A stretch of 64,000 bases of DNA from NCBI RefSeq assembly GCF_000447295.1, contig NZ_KE650771.1:3111964-3175963 (forward strand), in the 5' to 3' direction. The notes under the pieces are model-generated. The model was not told the origin of the DNA and made no database searches. It worked only from the letters and a program-made list of their open reading frames with translations. Source of the stretch: Fischerella sp. PCC 9431 (GTDB taxonomy: Bacteria; Cyanobacteriota; Cyanobacteriia; Cyanobacteriales; Nostocaceae). A program made the position numbers and the translations under genes. Position 1 is the stretch's first letter. Each line of letters opens with the position of its first letter. Below, in pieces: positions 1 through 9,290 of this stretch.

Positions 1-1033
<1,033 letters not shown>

Positions 1034-1120
1034 TCAACAACTCATTGTTTCGCTTCAATCATCTATGCAGTCTTCAGGGTTTTGTGAATTTGAGGTTTGA
1101 GATTTGAGATTGTCAAGTTC

Positions 1121-1153
1121 AATCCAAAATCCAAAATCCAAAATCCAAAATCG
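1121..1153. repeat. heptamer repeat ATCCAAA in the 23S-5S spacer
   Basis: Between the 23S and 5S genes, ATCCAAA is repeated about four and a half times in tandem. The same heptamer recurs at 57114-57144 and in looser form near 10697-10722 and 12046-12100. This is the short tandemly repeated repetitive sequence class known from heterocyst-forming cyanobacteria. Here it lies inside a transcribed rRNA spacer. Confidence 0.85.
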
Positions 1154-1161
1154 ACAGGTTT

Positions 1162-1280
1162 TCCTGGTGTCTATGGCGCGGTGGAACCACTCTGAATCCT
1201 TCCCGAACTCAGTTGTGAAACGCTGCTGCGGCGACGATAGTTGTCGGGTTGCCGACCGTCAAAATAGCTCGATGCCAGGT
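1162..1280 (+). rRNA. rrf: 5S ribosomal RNA
   Basis: A segment of about 118 nt begins TCCTGGTGTCTATGGCG and ends GATGCCAGG. The two ends pair to form the closing helix of 5S rRNA, and the internal CCACTCTGAATCC and CCGAACTCAG blocks are the usual conserved loops. It follows the 23S gene by about 128 nt in the same direction, the normal rrn order. The overlapping 70-codon reading frame is not a gene. Confidence 0.95.
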
Positions 1281-1298
1281 TCTTATAATCTCATACTA

Positions 1299-1345
1299 CA
1301 AAAGGCCTCCTCTTGACAAATAAACAGAGGAGCCTTTTTGTTTTT
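1299..1345 (+). terminator. rrn operon terminator, probably bidirectional
   Basis: AAAGGCCTCCTC and GAGGAGCCTTTTT form a strong near-perfect stem around a short A-rich loop, and T-rich sequence follows. It ends the rRNA operon. Because the convergent minus-strand operon stops at 1350, the A-rich left flank probably lets it terminate that operon as well. Confidence 0.9.
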
Positions 1346-1349
1346 ATTG

Positions 1350-1700
1350 TCAAGCAGATTTTGATAGTGCCTTTAGTTCTTCCCAACTATAGTGATGGGG
1401 TAGTTCAATTGGTTTTTGATCGGCTCCTAATCCCAACCCAACCGTCGGCTGGAGTTCTTCAATAAATTCCCCAGCGTACCCTGCTAACTTATTAGCTGCA
1501 ACTCCACCAGTAATTGCCCCTGCAACTCCACCAATCACAGCACCAACATTACCACCTATTGAGCGACCCAGTACCACCCCTGCAACTCCACCTCCTGCTG
1601 CTCCTAATACTGTTGCAGTAGGATGAGCATTAGAGGATGTTTCAGGGGAATTTTGGCTTTGGTTTTGTACTTCTAAATCGAGCTGTTTGTCGTGTGTCAT
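1350..1700 (-). CDS. glycine-zipper domain protein
   Basis: A 116-residue protein. The first 30 residues are polar. Residues about 31-75 are a run of Gly/Ala/Val with GxxxG spacing (VLGAAGGGVAGVVLG, then IGGVAGAITGG), the pattern of glycine-zipper membrane segments. The C-terminal 35 residues are hydrophilic and end with SWEELKALSKSA. Such proteins are thought to insert in membranes as tightly packed helices, but no enzymatic role is known. It is the last gene of a minus-strand operon, 50 nt after the DUF1622 gene. A longer relative with the same zipper is encoded at 16528-17391, at the other end of the island. The family call is good; the function is unknown. Confidence 0.75.
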   Translation of the reverse strand: MTHDKQLDLEVQNQSQNSPETSSNAHPTATVLGAAGGGVAGVVLGRSIGGNVGAVIGGVAGAITGGVAANKLAGYAGEFIEELQPTVGLGLGADQKPIELPHHYSWEELKALSKSA

Positions 1701-1750
1701 CTGTCTATACTCGGAAATAATTAGACTTATAAGTATTTAAAGTAAAAGTT

Positions 1751-2251
1751 TTATCTTACGCTCTCAAGAGTTGAACGTTCTGATAAACGGTGTTGTTCTC
1801 CTTGCTGAATCTCACGCTCCAAGAAATAATTCAGCAAAGTTCGCAGAAAGACGATCGCTCCCAAATTTAAAATATCCTGACGAGTGGGTGCTACTGCCGT
1901 CCGCAAAATATCGCTGGCAACAGTGAATTCCAACCCCAGTACTAGTACTCGCCCCAATTGCAGACGAACTCCTTCTGTAGCATCAAAATGTTGTTTAGAG
2001 CGAGAGAACAACAATCGCAAATAGGCAGCAATACTTCGGATCACTGCTGTGCCAATCACAACTGCTGCGGCAAATTCAGTCCCTACTGCTAAATAACCAA
2101 CAATGACTTTGAGCCATATCTCCAAAGTAGTAGCTTCTGCGGTTTCCCCACCGCCTTCCATATTCAAACTCAACAGCAGAACTAACCCTATAATAAGTGC
2201 TACGGGTAATAGTAAATTAATCAATGAATCCCGTGATCCCTCTGTTCTCAT
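1751..2251 (-). CDS. DUF1622 family membrane protein
   Basis: A 166-residue protein with hydrophobic segments at about 11-29, 44-72 and 128-140. The middle stretch (WLKVIVGYLAVGTEFAAAVV) and the later VLGLEFTVASDILRTAVAPT are typical of the DUF1622 family, small inner-membrane proteins of unknown function. The gene starts only 6 nt after the GMC oxidoreductase stop, so the two are almost certainly co-transcribed. In other bacteria this family is often seen beside oxidoreductase and stress genes, which fits this setting. The charged C-terminus (EREIQQGEQHRLSERSTLE) should be cytosolic. No residue suggests catalysis. Confidence 0.8.
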   Translation of the reverse strand: MRTEGSRDSLINLLLPVALIIGLVLLLSLNMEGGGETAEATTLEIWLKVIVGYLAVGTEFAAAVVIGTAVIRSIAAYLRLLFSRSKQHFDATEGVRLQLGRVLVLGLEFTVASDILRTAVAPTRQDILNLGAIVFLRTLLNYFLEREIQQGEQHRLSERSTLESVR

Positions 2252-2257
2252 ACCTTT

Positions 2258-3832
2258 CTACTTCAATCGTTCAGCTATATGATCGCCAACGCGCAACGCA
2301 TTCGCCATAATTGTGAGCGTCGGATTAGCACCCGAATTTGAAGGAAAGAAACTACTATCTACAACATAAAGATTATCGACATCATGGGTACGGCAATTGA
2401 GATCAAGAACTGAAGTTTTAGGATCTGTACCAAATCGACAACTACCGCATTGATGGGCTACTGCTTGTTCAGGCAAATGAGTGCGGGGATAAATACTAAA
2501 TGGCAAGACATGTTTAGCCGCACGAGGAATTGACTTGAGTACAGATGTCCAACGGTGGATTAAGCGATCGCTTGCTTCAGTATTATTAGGGGTATAATCA
2601 ACATGAATCTTGTCACCTACTACACGAATCCGATTATTTGGATCTGGTAAATCTTCTGTTTGTAACCACCAACCAACTGATCGCTCGGCTAACAAATGTC
2701 GCTCAAAATGAGGAATCAGTTTTACAAACGGAGCCATGAGCGGTGGAGCTTCGGCGGGAATCATATCAGCAAGTACATTACCTGTATTCTGCACCATACC
2801 CATCGGATAAGGAAAATCCGGCTCTCCCCAATAAAAATCATTAACAGCAATGGTTTTTTGAAAGTTAGCGTGATTGACCTCTAGGTGCATGGAAACTATG
2901 GCGGTTTCCAACTGTTTCATGAAATTTCGCCCCACCTGATCAGAACTGTTCGCCAATCCGTTGGGATGCTGATCGTTAGCAGATCGTAATAGTAAAGCAG
3001 CTGAGTTGACAGAACCACAGGCAACAACCACAATATCGCCTGCAAACCAATGCTTTTCCCCGGCAATTTCAGTTTCTACCCTTGTCACCTCTCGACCCGA
3101 CTCACTAGTATCCAACCGCAACACTTTGGCATTAGTTAAAAGGGTAAAATTGGTATACTTTTCACGAGTAGGACAAATAGCGTTAACCTCAGCATCGGCT
3201 TTTGCATGTACCAGACAGGGATATCCGTCAAAAGTATCGCAGCGAATACACGGACTCTTGGTGCGATCGCTTTCATTGAGTTTTAATGCTAGTGGTAGGT
3301 GGAATGGGTAATAACCCAGTTCACGAATTCCATCAGCAAGGAACTGCATATCCGGTTCATGGCTGACTGGTGGATAAGGATATGGTTCACTACGGGGTGG
3401 TTCGGTGGGATCTTCTCCTTCCTTACCATGCACGTCATACAACTTTTCTGCCTGGGTATAGTATGGCTCAAAGTCTTGATACTTCAAGGGCCATTCTGGC
3501 GAAATTCCTACCTTATGAATTACCTTTTTAAAATCTCGCTCCCGTAATCGTACTAAGGCCGCACCGTAAAGTTTAGTATTGCCGCCAACCCAGTAACCAG
3601 TCTGAGGCTTAAAAGCTTTACCTTGTTTGTCATACCATTCTTCATTGGTATGATAGCGATGTTTTTGATAAACTTCCTGGGGATTCCAATTATCTTTCTC
3701 TCTCGGTAAAAAGTCGCCTCTTTCGAGTACTAGAATCTTTTTACCCGTAGGTGCAAGACGGTGAGCCAATGTTCCCCCACCTGCTCCCGTACCGATAATA
3801 ATAATGTCGTAGCGCTCAGTGATATTTACCAT
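2258..3832 (-). CDS. GMC family FAD-dependent oxidoreductase
   Basis: A 524-residue enzyme of the glucose-methanol-choline oxidoreductase family, which oxidises alcohol groups, often of sugars. The N-terminal FAD motif is at residues 9-20 (DIIIIGTGAGGG), followed by the LVLERGD strand. The C-terminal domain has HQCGSCRFG with the proton-accepting His460, and SNSGANPTLT with the partner Asn503; both catalytic positions are intact. There is no signal peptide, so it should be cytosolic. It is the third gene of the minus-strand operon, 30 nt after the Rieske-FAD reductase. The neighbouring lactonases and sugar-acid dehydratase suggest a sugar or sugar-alcohol substrate, but the substrate is inferred. 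The electron acceptor cannot be told from the sequence. Confidence 0.88.
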   Translation of the reverse strand: MVNITERYDIIIIGTGAGGGTLAHRLAPTGKKILVLERGDFLPREKDNWNPQEVYQKHRYHTNEEWYDKQGKAFKPQTGYWVGGNTKLYGAALVRLRERDFKKVIHKVGISPEWPLKYQDFEPYYTQAEKLYDVHGKEGEDPTEPPRSEPYPYPPVSHEPDMQFLADGIRELGYYPFHLPLALKLNESDRTKSPCIRCDTFDGYPCLVHAKADAEVNAICPTREKYTNFTLLTNAKVLRLDTSESGREVTRVETEIAGEKHWFAGDIVVVACGSVNSAALLLRSANDQHPNGLANSSDQVGRNFMKQLETAIVSMHLEVNHANFQKTIAVNDFYWGEPDFPYPMGMVQNTGNVLADMIPAEAPPLMAPFVKLIPHFERHLLAERSVGWWLQTEDLPDPNNRIRVVGDKIHVDYTPNNTEASDRLIHRWTSVLKSIPRAAKHVLPFSIYPRTHLPEQAVAHQCGSCRFGTDPKTSVLDLNCRTHDVDNLYVVDSSFFPSNSGANPTLTIMANALRVGDHIAERLK

Positions 3833-3862
3833 ATTTTGACTTTTGACTTTTGCATAGCAATA

Positions 3863-5443
3863 CTAGTGCTTGTTGGTCAAATCAACTGCACCGGACTGTA
3901 ATTCCTCAAGAGTTGGCATCTGATTCAAGCGCATCAATTCCGAAATTGCTGCCGTTTCTGTATCCCGATGGCTAGTTGCAACTGCCAAGACTTGATTATT
4001 TTTAATGTAAAAAGCAATAAATTTTTGTTGTTGCAAATCTCCATCCACAACTATTTCATCCCAACTTTGGGCATGTCCAATATAGCGCAACGGAAATTTG
4101 AATTGCATTGTCCAGAAAAAGGGCAGCCCTCGATATTTGATTGTTTTACCTGCCATATTATGAGCAGCTATTCGCCCTTGTTGTGCTGCAACTCGCCAAT
4201 GTTCAACACGAATTGATTCATTTGTCCGCCAATCGGGATAACGGGCAATATCACCTGCGGCGTAGATTCCATCAGCTGCACATAAATATTCATCAACTAC
4301 AACACTGTTATCTTTGGGATGCAAATTCACACCCTCAAGAAAGTCTGTTGCAGGCTGTACACCAATACCGACAATTACTATATCTGCACTCAAGCGATCG
4401 CCATTATCTAAAATTACAGCTTCTACTTTGCCATTACCTGCAAATTCAACTGCTTTTCTACCCAACTTAAAGCAAACGCCGTTTTCTTCATGGACTTGCT
4501 GAAAGAGTTTGCCGATTTGTTCGCCAAAGTTCTTCTTAAAAGGTACAGAATCAGGTGAAACAACGGTTACTTGTAAACCTTGCTGAGTCAGTGCGGCTGC
4601 GGTTTCCATACCGATAAAACTAGAACCAATCACTACCGCTTGTTTTTTTTGCTTGATGGCTGCCAAAATGCGATCGCCATCAGCAAAACTGCGTAATGTA
4701 AAAATGTGTGGCAAATTTGCACCAGGAATATCTAGTTGGCGTGGTTTTCCTCCTGTTGCTACTAGTAAGGCATCATAGGTCAACGAATCACCATCGGTGA
4801 AGGCGATCGCTTTTGCTGTTGTTTGTACCTGTGCAACTCGCTTATTTAATAGCACTTCAATCGCGTGTTCAGAGAAGAAATCTGGCGATCGCAAGGGCAT
4901 TCCATCTGGGGATGCTTTACCACTCAAATAAGCTTTACTCAGCTTAGTGCGATCATAGGGCAGTTTGTCTTCCTGAGTAATCATCACGACTCGTCCCTGA
5001 TATCCAGCTACTCGCAATGCTTCTGCGGCATGAATCCCGCCTGTCCCTGCACCTAAGATCACAAATGTCCGCCCATCAGCATTGGGATTGAATTGTGCCA
5101 TAGCAGGCGATCGTAATCCTGTAGTTTGCTCTGGTACGCTGACAATGACGTTTTCACCTTCAATCCGTACCTCATAGTGAGCTAAAGAATCCAAGCCGGG
5201 TGGTTGTAGTTGGTCACCACTCGTCAAGTCAAAACAGGCATTGTGCCAGGGACAAACAACATGATGTTCACTCAGCACTCCCTTTGCCAGTGGTGCGCCA
5301 TAATGAGCGCAGTGTGCGCCGACGGCATAAAACTTTCCATCTATTCGACTCAATAAAATGTCTGTTTCACCGACACAGACCTGTCTCATTTCACGGTCTT
5401 TTAGGTCATTGATATTGGCAACAACTGCTTCTATCTGTTTCAT
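3863..5443 (-). CDS. Rieske-domain FAD/NAD(P)-dependent oxidoreductase (AIFM3-like)
   Basis: A 526-residue fusion. Residues 1-105 are a Rieske [2Fe-2S] domain with both ligand pairs, C45-x-H47 and C64-x2-H67. From residue 127 a pyridine nucleotide-disulfide reductase fold begins (FVILGAGTGGIHAAEAL), with a second Rossmann motif near 268 (AVVIGSSFIGMETAAAL) and the late FAD motif GIYAAGDIARY. This architecture matches apoptosis-inducing-factor-like reductases, which pass electrons from NAD(P)H through FAD to an iron-sulfur centre. It lies 23 nt after the SDR gene and 30 nt before the GMC gene. It could take electrons from sugar oxidation or supply a redox partner; the direction of flow is inference. 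Confidence 0.9.
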   Translation of the reverse strand: MKQIEAVVANINDLKDREMRQVCVGETDILLSRIDGKFYAVGAHCAHYGAPLAKGVLSEHHVVCPWHNACFDLTSGDQLQPPGLDSLAHYEVRIEGENVIVSVPEQTTGLRSPAMAQFNPNADGRTFVILGAGTGGIHAAEALRVAGYQGRVVMITQEDKLPYDRTKLSKAYLSGKASPDGMPLRSPDFFSEHAIEVLLNKRVAQVQTTAKAIAFTDGDSLTYDALLVATGGKPRQLDIPGANLPHIFTLRSFADGDRILAAIKQKKQAVVIGSSFIGMETAAALTQQGLQVTVVSPDSVPFKKNFGEQIGKLFQQVHEENGVCFKLGRKAVEFAGNGKVEAVILDNGDRLSADIVIVGIGVQPATDFLEGVNLHPKDNSVVVDEYLCAADGIYAAGDIARYPDWRTNESIRVEHWRVAAQQGRIAAHNMAGKTIKYRGLPFFWTMQFKFPLRYIGHAQSWDEIVVDGDLQQQKFIAFYIKNNQVLAVATSHRDTETAAISELMRLNQMPTLEELQSGAVDLTNKH

Positions 5444-5466
5444 GATTAATTTTAATAACTAAAGCT

Positions 5467-6264
5467 TTATAAACTTGCCACTGAGCCACCATCTACTCTG
5501 TAGTTAGAACCAACAACAAAGCTGGATTGCTCAGAACAAAGAAATGCAATGACTGCTGCCACCTCTTCTGGTTTGCCACGTCGTTTAAGTTCGATGTGAG
5601 GACGCTGTTCATCAAGAAAACTATCAATTGCCTCACCAAAGCTGACATCCATCTGTTTCGAGCGTTTTTCCATCATTGCGTCAGTCATCGGGGTGGCTAT
5701 ATAGGCAGGAGAAACTGTATTTACTAACACGCCATCTTTTGCATAAGCTTTGGATAGACCTTTGGCGAGGTTAAGTACTCCAGCCTTACACGCGCAATAA
5801 GGCAATTCTTCTGGATAAGGCTGTACAGCGTCTTCCGAACTAATCAAAATTACTCGTCCCCAACCGACTTCACGCATACCTGGAATAAAGGCGCGACAAG
5901 TACGCACAGTTGCCATTAAGTCTACCTCAATAGTCTGATACCAATCTTCGTCACTCAGTTCTAGAAAATCTCCAGTCGCACCCGTTATTCCTGCTGCATG
6001 GACAAGGATATGAGTTGTGCCAAATTGTTGATCAATCTTGTGTTTTGCGGCTTCCACCTCTTTGGGCTTGGTGAGATCTGCCTGAACCGCAAAAACTTCT
6101 CCCAACTTTATAATTTCAATAACTGCCTGTTCTAGTGCTTCCGAGGTTTTGTCAATCACAGCTACCTTTGCACCTTCCTTGGCAAGTAGTTGGGCTGTTG
6201 CTTGACCTATGCCAGAGTCTCCTCCTGTGATGACGGCAACCTTTTCACGAAGACCTAAATCCAT
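5467..6264 (-). CDS. SDR family NAD(P)-dependent oxidoreductase
   Basis: A classical short-chain dehydrogenase of 265 residues. It has the cofactor motif TGGDSGIG near the N-terminus, the HAAGITG (NNAG-equivalent) block, a catalytic Ser in ILISSEDAV and the YCACK active-site Tyr-Lys. It ends GSNYRVDGGSVASL. ATG at 6264 is preferred over upstream ATGs because AAAGG lies six bases before it. This is the first gene of the minus-strand operon. In the non-phosphorylative L-fucose pathway an SDR oxidises 2-keto-3-deoxy-L-fuconate, so that role is possible next to the fuconate dehydratase, but it is not shown by the sequence. Sugar 1-dehydrogenase activity is an alternative. Confidence 0.88.
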   Translation of the reverse strand: MDLGLREKVAVITGGDSGIGQATAQLLAKEGAKVAVIDKTSEALEQAVIEIIKLGEVFAVQADLTKPKEVEAAKHKIDQQFGTTHILVHAAGITGATGDFLELSDEDWYQTIEVDLMATVRTCRAFIPGMREVGWGRVILISSEDAVQPYPEELPYCACKAGVLNLAKGLSKAYAKDGVLVNTVSPAYIATPMTDAMMEKRSKQMDVSFGEAIDSFLDEQRPHIELKRRGKPEEVAAVIAFLCSEQSSFVVGSNYRVDGGSVASL

Positions 6265-6549
6265 ATGCAACCTTTCCATAAAATGTGCTTCTATCACTCA
6301 ATCCTTTCAGTATTTATACATAGGCAAATATTCAAAAAATCTAACTATTTTTTGCTTTAAAGCTTTACTCTATTCCAAGTTTTCTGAATTTTTCAACGAA
6401 TCAACGGTATATTTTTTAGTATCAGGAATTCATCCTCTAGATATAGGCAAAATTTGCAATTGTGGCTACGAATTTATCAATTAATTTATCAATTAATATT
6501 TATGGGAAATAGAATGTGCATCAGGTAAATACAGCACTTTTGAGGTGTA

Positions 6550-7530
6550 TGAGGTACACTAAGTATTAGTGCATCAAGAACTACAATGAAATCATACTCA
6601 ATCGATTTGCGAGAAAAAATAGTAAATGCGTATGAAAGAGGTGACACTTCGGTCAGAAAAGTAGCCGTTCAATTTGGTGTAGCGAAAAGCTATGTACAAA
6701 AGCTCCTCCAGCTAAAGAGAACCCAAGGTCATCTAGAACCTAAAAAGCAAGGTGGGACAATGAAGGGTAAATTGGATGAGTACAGTAGCGAATTAGGCGA
6801 AATGGTTAAAAGCTATCCAGACGCAACTTTATCAGAATACTGCGAGTATTTTGGAGAAAAATATAACGTTTGGGTATGTGCAAGTGTAATGTGCTGTGCA
6901 TTACAAAAACAAAAACTAACACGAAAAAAAAGACCGTTAGGAGTAGCCAAGCGAAAACAGAAAGAGTCCAAAGGCTGAGAATAGAGTACTGGGAGAAAGT
7001 AAAACAAATAGAACCAGAGAACCTTGTTTTTATTGATGAAATGGGTGTTTTACTTGGTTTGACCCGAACTCATGCCAGAAGCGACAAGGGCAGTAGGGTG
7101 TATGATTTTAAACCATATTACCGTGGGACGAAAGTAAGTGTAATCGGGGGAATCAGCCTCAAGAAAGTTTTGGCTGTCATGACTTTAAACGGCTCAATGG
7201 ATGGAAATGCATATAAAGTCTTTATCGAACATTGTTTGCTTCCACAATTATGGACTGGTGCAGTAGTTGTGATGGATAATCTTCCTGCACATCAAGTCGA
7301 AGAAGTTAAACCCTTAATTGAAGGAGTTGGTGCAAGTGTTCTCTACCTGTCTCCTTATTCCCCTGAATTTAACCAAGCGCGAACATTGGTGGTCACAGTT
7401 AAAAGCGTTCCTGAAACAATTTTCTCCTAAAACTGCATCTGGAGTCGATGGTTTAATTAAAATAGCACTTGAATTAATTAATCCTGAACATCTCAAAAAT
7501 TGGTTTACTAATTGCTGCTACTGTACCTCA
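6550..7530 (+). mobile_element. IS630-family insertion sequence
   Basis: A 981-bp element bounded by inverted ends TGAGGTACACTA (left) and the complement of TACTGTACCTCA (right), with 10 of 12 bases matching. A TA dinucleotide lies at each outer edge (6548-6549 and 7531-7532), as expected for the IS630/Tc1-mariner target duplication. It holds one transposase gene spread over three frames. It has landed in the control region between the two divergent operons of the island, moving their promoters about 1 kb apart. Confidence 0.9.
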
Positions 7531-7533
7531 TAA
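6586..7533 (+). pseudogene. IS630-family transposase, frame-broken
   Basis: The first frame (6586-6978) encodes the helix-turn-helix part: MKSYSIDLREKIVNAYERGD, then SVRKVAVQFGVAKSYVQKLL. The second frame continues from about 6925 with the DDE catalytic part (FIDEMGV, then VVMDNLPAHQ and LYLSPYSPEFN). The third frame from about 7385 gives EHWWSQLKAFLKQF to the stop. The first shift is -1 at a run of eight A (6923-6930), which could be programmed slippage as in many IS elements. The second shift, a net +1 near 7372-7384, has scrambled the NPIE block that carries the catalytic Glu and looks like real damage. The stop codon lies in the right inverted repeat. Probably inactive. Confidence 0.88.
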
Positions 7534-7686
7534 ACTCCGAATCTGCTGTAACTTAGAGAATTCTATTGTCAATTAAATAATCTCTATCTACGGCTTGAGG
7601 TAAATTAACATATCTGTAATCACAATTGGCTTTAGCTTACTGTTGTAATTGTCATCAGCAAGCTAGTTAAAAGGCAGGAGATATTT

Positions 7687-8595
7687 ATGCCTGAAGTAAT
7701 AGAGATTTATGATGATCGCATGTGTGCGTTAGTCAGCCCAGGCACTTCACTCCAAAAGCTTGCCAATGGTGCAGTCCATAGCGAAGGTCCTGTTTACTTT
7801 CATGAAGACGATAGTGTTGTGTGGAGTGATGCTCATGGCAACCGTTTGTTGCGCTGGAGTGCTAGTGACGATGTGAGCATTCTACGAGACCCATCTGACT
7901 ACCAAAGTGGTAATTACCGTGACCTAGAAGGTCGTCTGGTTGCGTGTTCGTCGGGTTTGCGTGCTATCATCCGCCGCGAACATGATGGTGAGTGGAAGAT
8001 TTTAGTAGATCGTTACCAAGGTAAACGCCTCAATAGTCCAAATGACTTGGTAGTGAAAAGCGACGGCACGATTTGGTTCACTGACCCACCTTATGGTATC
8101 ACTCAACCAAACCAAGGTTATGGTGGAGAACAGGAACAAAGCGGAAGTTATGTGTATCGTTTCAATCCAACAACTTGTGAAATCTATCCTGTTGTGACGG
8201 ACATGGTACGCCCTAACGGGCTTGCCTTCAGTCCAGACGAAAGTCTTTTATATGTGTCAGATACAGCTGCATTTAATATTCCTGGGGGTCCTCATCATAT
8301 TCGTGTATATGAAGTTGTGGACGAAGGTCAGCATGTGACAAACGGTCGCGTATTTGCTGTTATCGAACCAGGACAACCCGATGGATTTCGGGTTGACCAA
8401 CATGGCAATATTTTTACTAGTTCTCAAGACAGTGTGCAGATATATGCGCCTGACGGAACTCGTTTAGGAAAAATTCTCGTACCGGAAACATGCGCTAATC
8501 TCTCTTTCGGTGGCAAAGAACGCGATCGCCTGTTTATCACGGCGGGCAAATCCTTATATGCTATCGACCTCAATACTCATGGTGTGCAACTATGA
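7687..8595 (+). CDS. SMP-30/gluconolactonase family protein (first copy)
   Basis: A 302-residue six-bladed beta-propeller of the SMP-30/gluconolaconase/LRE family, which hydrolyses sugar lactones with a divalent metal. Expected metal-site elements are present: Glu33 in HSEGPVYF, the NSPNDLVV loop, and the Asp in LLYVSDTAAF preceded by RPNGLAFSPDE. No signal peptide is present, so it should act in the cytosol. GGCAGGAG lies just before the ATG. The gene overlaps the DoxX gene by four bases (ATGA), indicating translational coupling. With a GMC oxidase, an SDR and a fuconate dehydratase nearby, sugar-lactone hydrolysis is a sensible role. The exact lactone is unknown. Confidence 0.88.
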   Translation: MPEVIEIYDDRMCALVSPGTSLQKLANGAVHSEGPVYFHEDDSVVWSDAHGNRLLRWSASDDVSILRDPSDYQSGNYRDLEGRLVACSSGLRAIIRREHDGEWKILVDRYQGKRLNSPNDLVVKSDGTIWFTDPPYGITQPNQGYGGEQEQSGSYVYRFNPTTCEIYPVVTDMVRPNGLAFSPDESLLYVSDTAAFNIPGGPHHIRVYEVVDEGQHVTNGRVFAVIEPGQPDGFRVDQHGNIFTSSQDSVQIYAPDGTRLGKILVPETCANLSFGGKERDRLFITAGKSLYAIDLNTHGVQL

Positions 8596-9149
8596 TTTAC
8601 AAGTTTGTGCTGGGTGTAGCGATCGCTGTGTGGGTCTTACCGAAGGTAATAGCTTCAGTTAATTATCCATTTCTAGGCCCATATCTGTTGAGTTCTATTT
8701 CTCATGCTTACCCTGGCGGGTTCCCAGGATTAGCACTTTTACTCCTAAGAGTTAGCGTTGGCGGTTTGTTTCTCATTCACGGCTATCCAAAAGTACTACA
8801 TCTTCGCCGATGGGCTGAATCTATCAAAACACCCGTGTTTCTTTGCTTTATATCAGCATGGACGATGTTGGGTGGTGGATTTTTCCTCATCCTGGGATTT
8901 CTTACACTTTTGGCAACTTTGCCAATTTTGGCTTCTATGTTGTTTGCCATATTGTTACATCTGATCGAAGGTAAGCCCTTTGTTGCCACAGATCCTTACC
9001 TAATTCCCAACGATCAGTATAAAGGGCCTTTAGGAAAAGGCGAGCCGCCAAGTTGGGAAAAAGCATTAATGTACTGCGTCATGCTGATTGCGATCGCGAT
9101 TTTAGGTCCTGGTGCGTATTCTATAGATGCTGCGATTTTTGGACGCTAA
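8592..9149 (+). CDS. DoxX family membrane protein
   Basis: A 185-residue protein with about four hydrophobic helices: residues 1-20, then SVGGLFLIHGYPKVLHL, the LGGGFFLILGFLTLLATLPI stretch, and a last helix near 155-175. The arginine-rich loop between the second and third helices and the FLIHGYPK segment are typical of DoxX proteins. These are inner-membrane proteins linked to quinone- or thiol-dependent redox reactions, although most members have no proven activity. The gene overlaps the lactonase stop by four bases and so belongs to its transcript. It may anchor or support the oxidative pathway; this is inference. Confidence 0.83.
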   Translation: MIYKFVLGVAIAVWVLPKVIASVNYPFLGPYLLSSISHAYPGGFPGLALLLLRVSVGGLFLIHGYPKVLHLRRWAESIKTPVFLCFISAWTMLGGGFFLILGFLTLLATLPILASMLFAILLHLIEGKPFVATDPYLIPNDQYKGPLGKGEPPSWEKALMYCVMLIAIAILGPGAYSIDAAIFGR

Positions 9150-9290
9150 ATTATCAAAACCAAGCAGTTGTGTAGCAATCACAGTTGGTTTTACAAAAAA
9201 TAATTTATTTGATTTCTATCAAATTAACGTTTAGTCCTAGCTAATTTAGCCTGATAAAAATTCACTCACTTTTCACTCGGAGTATTCACA

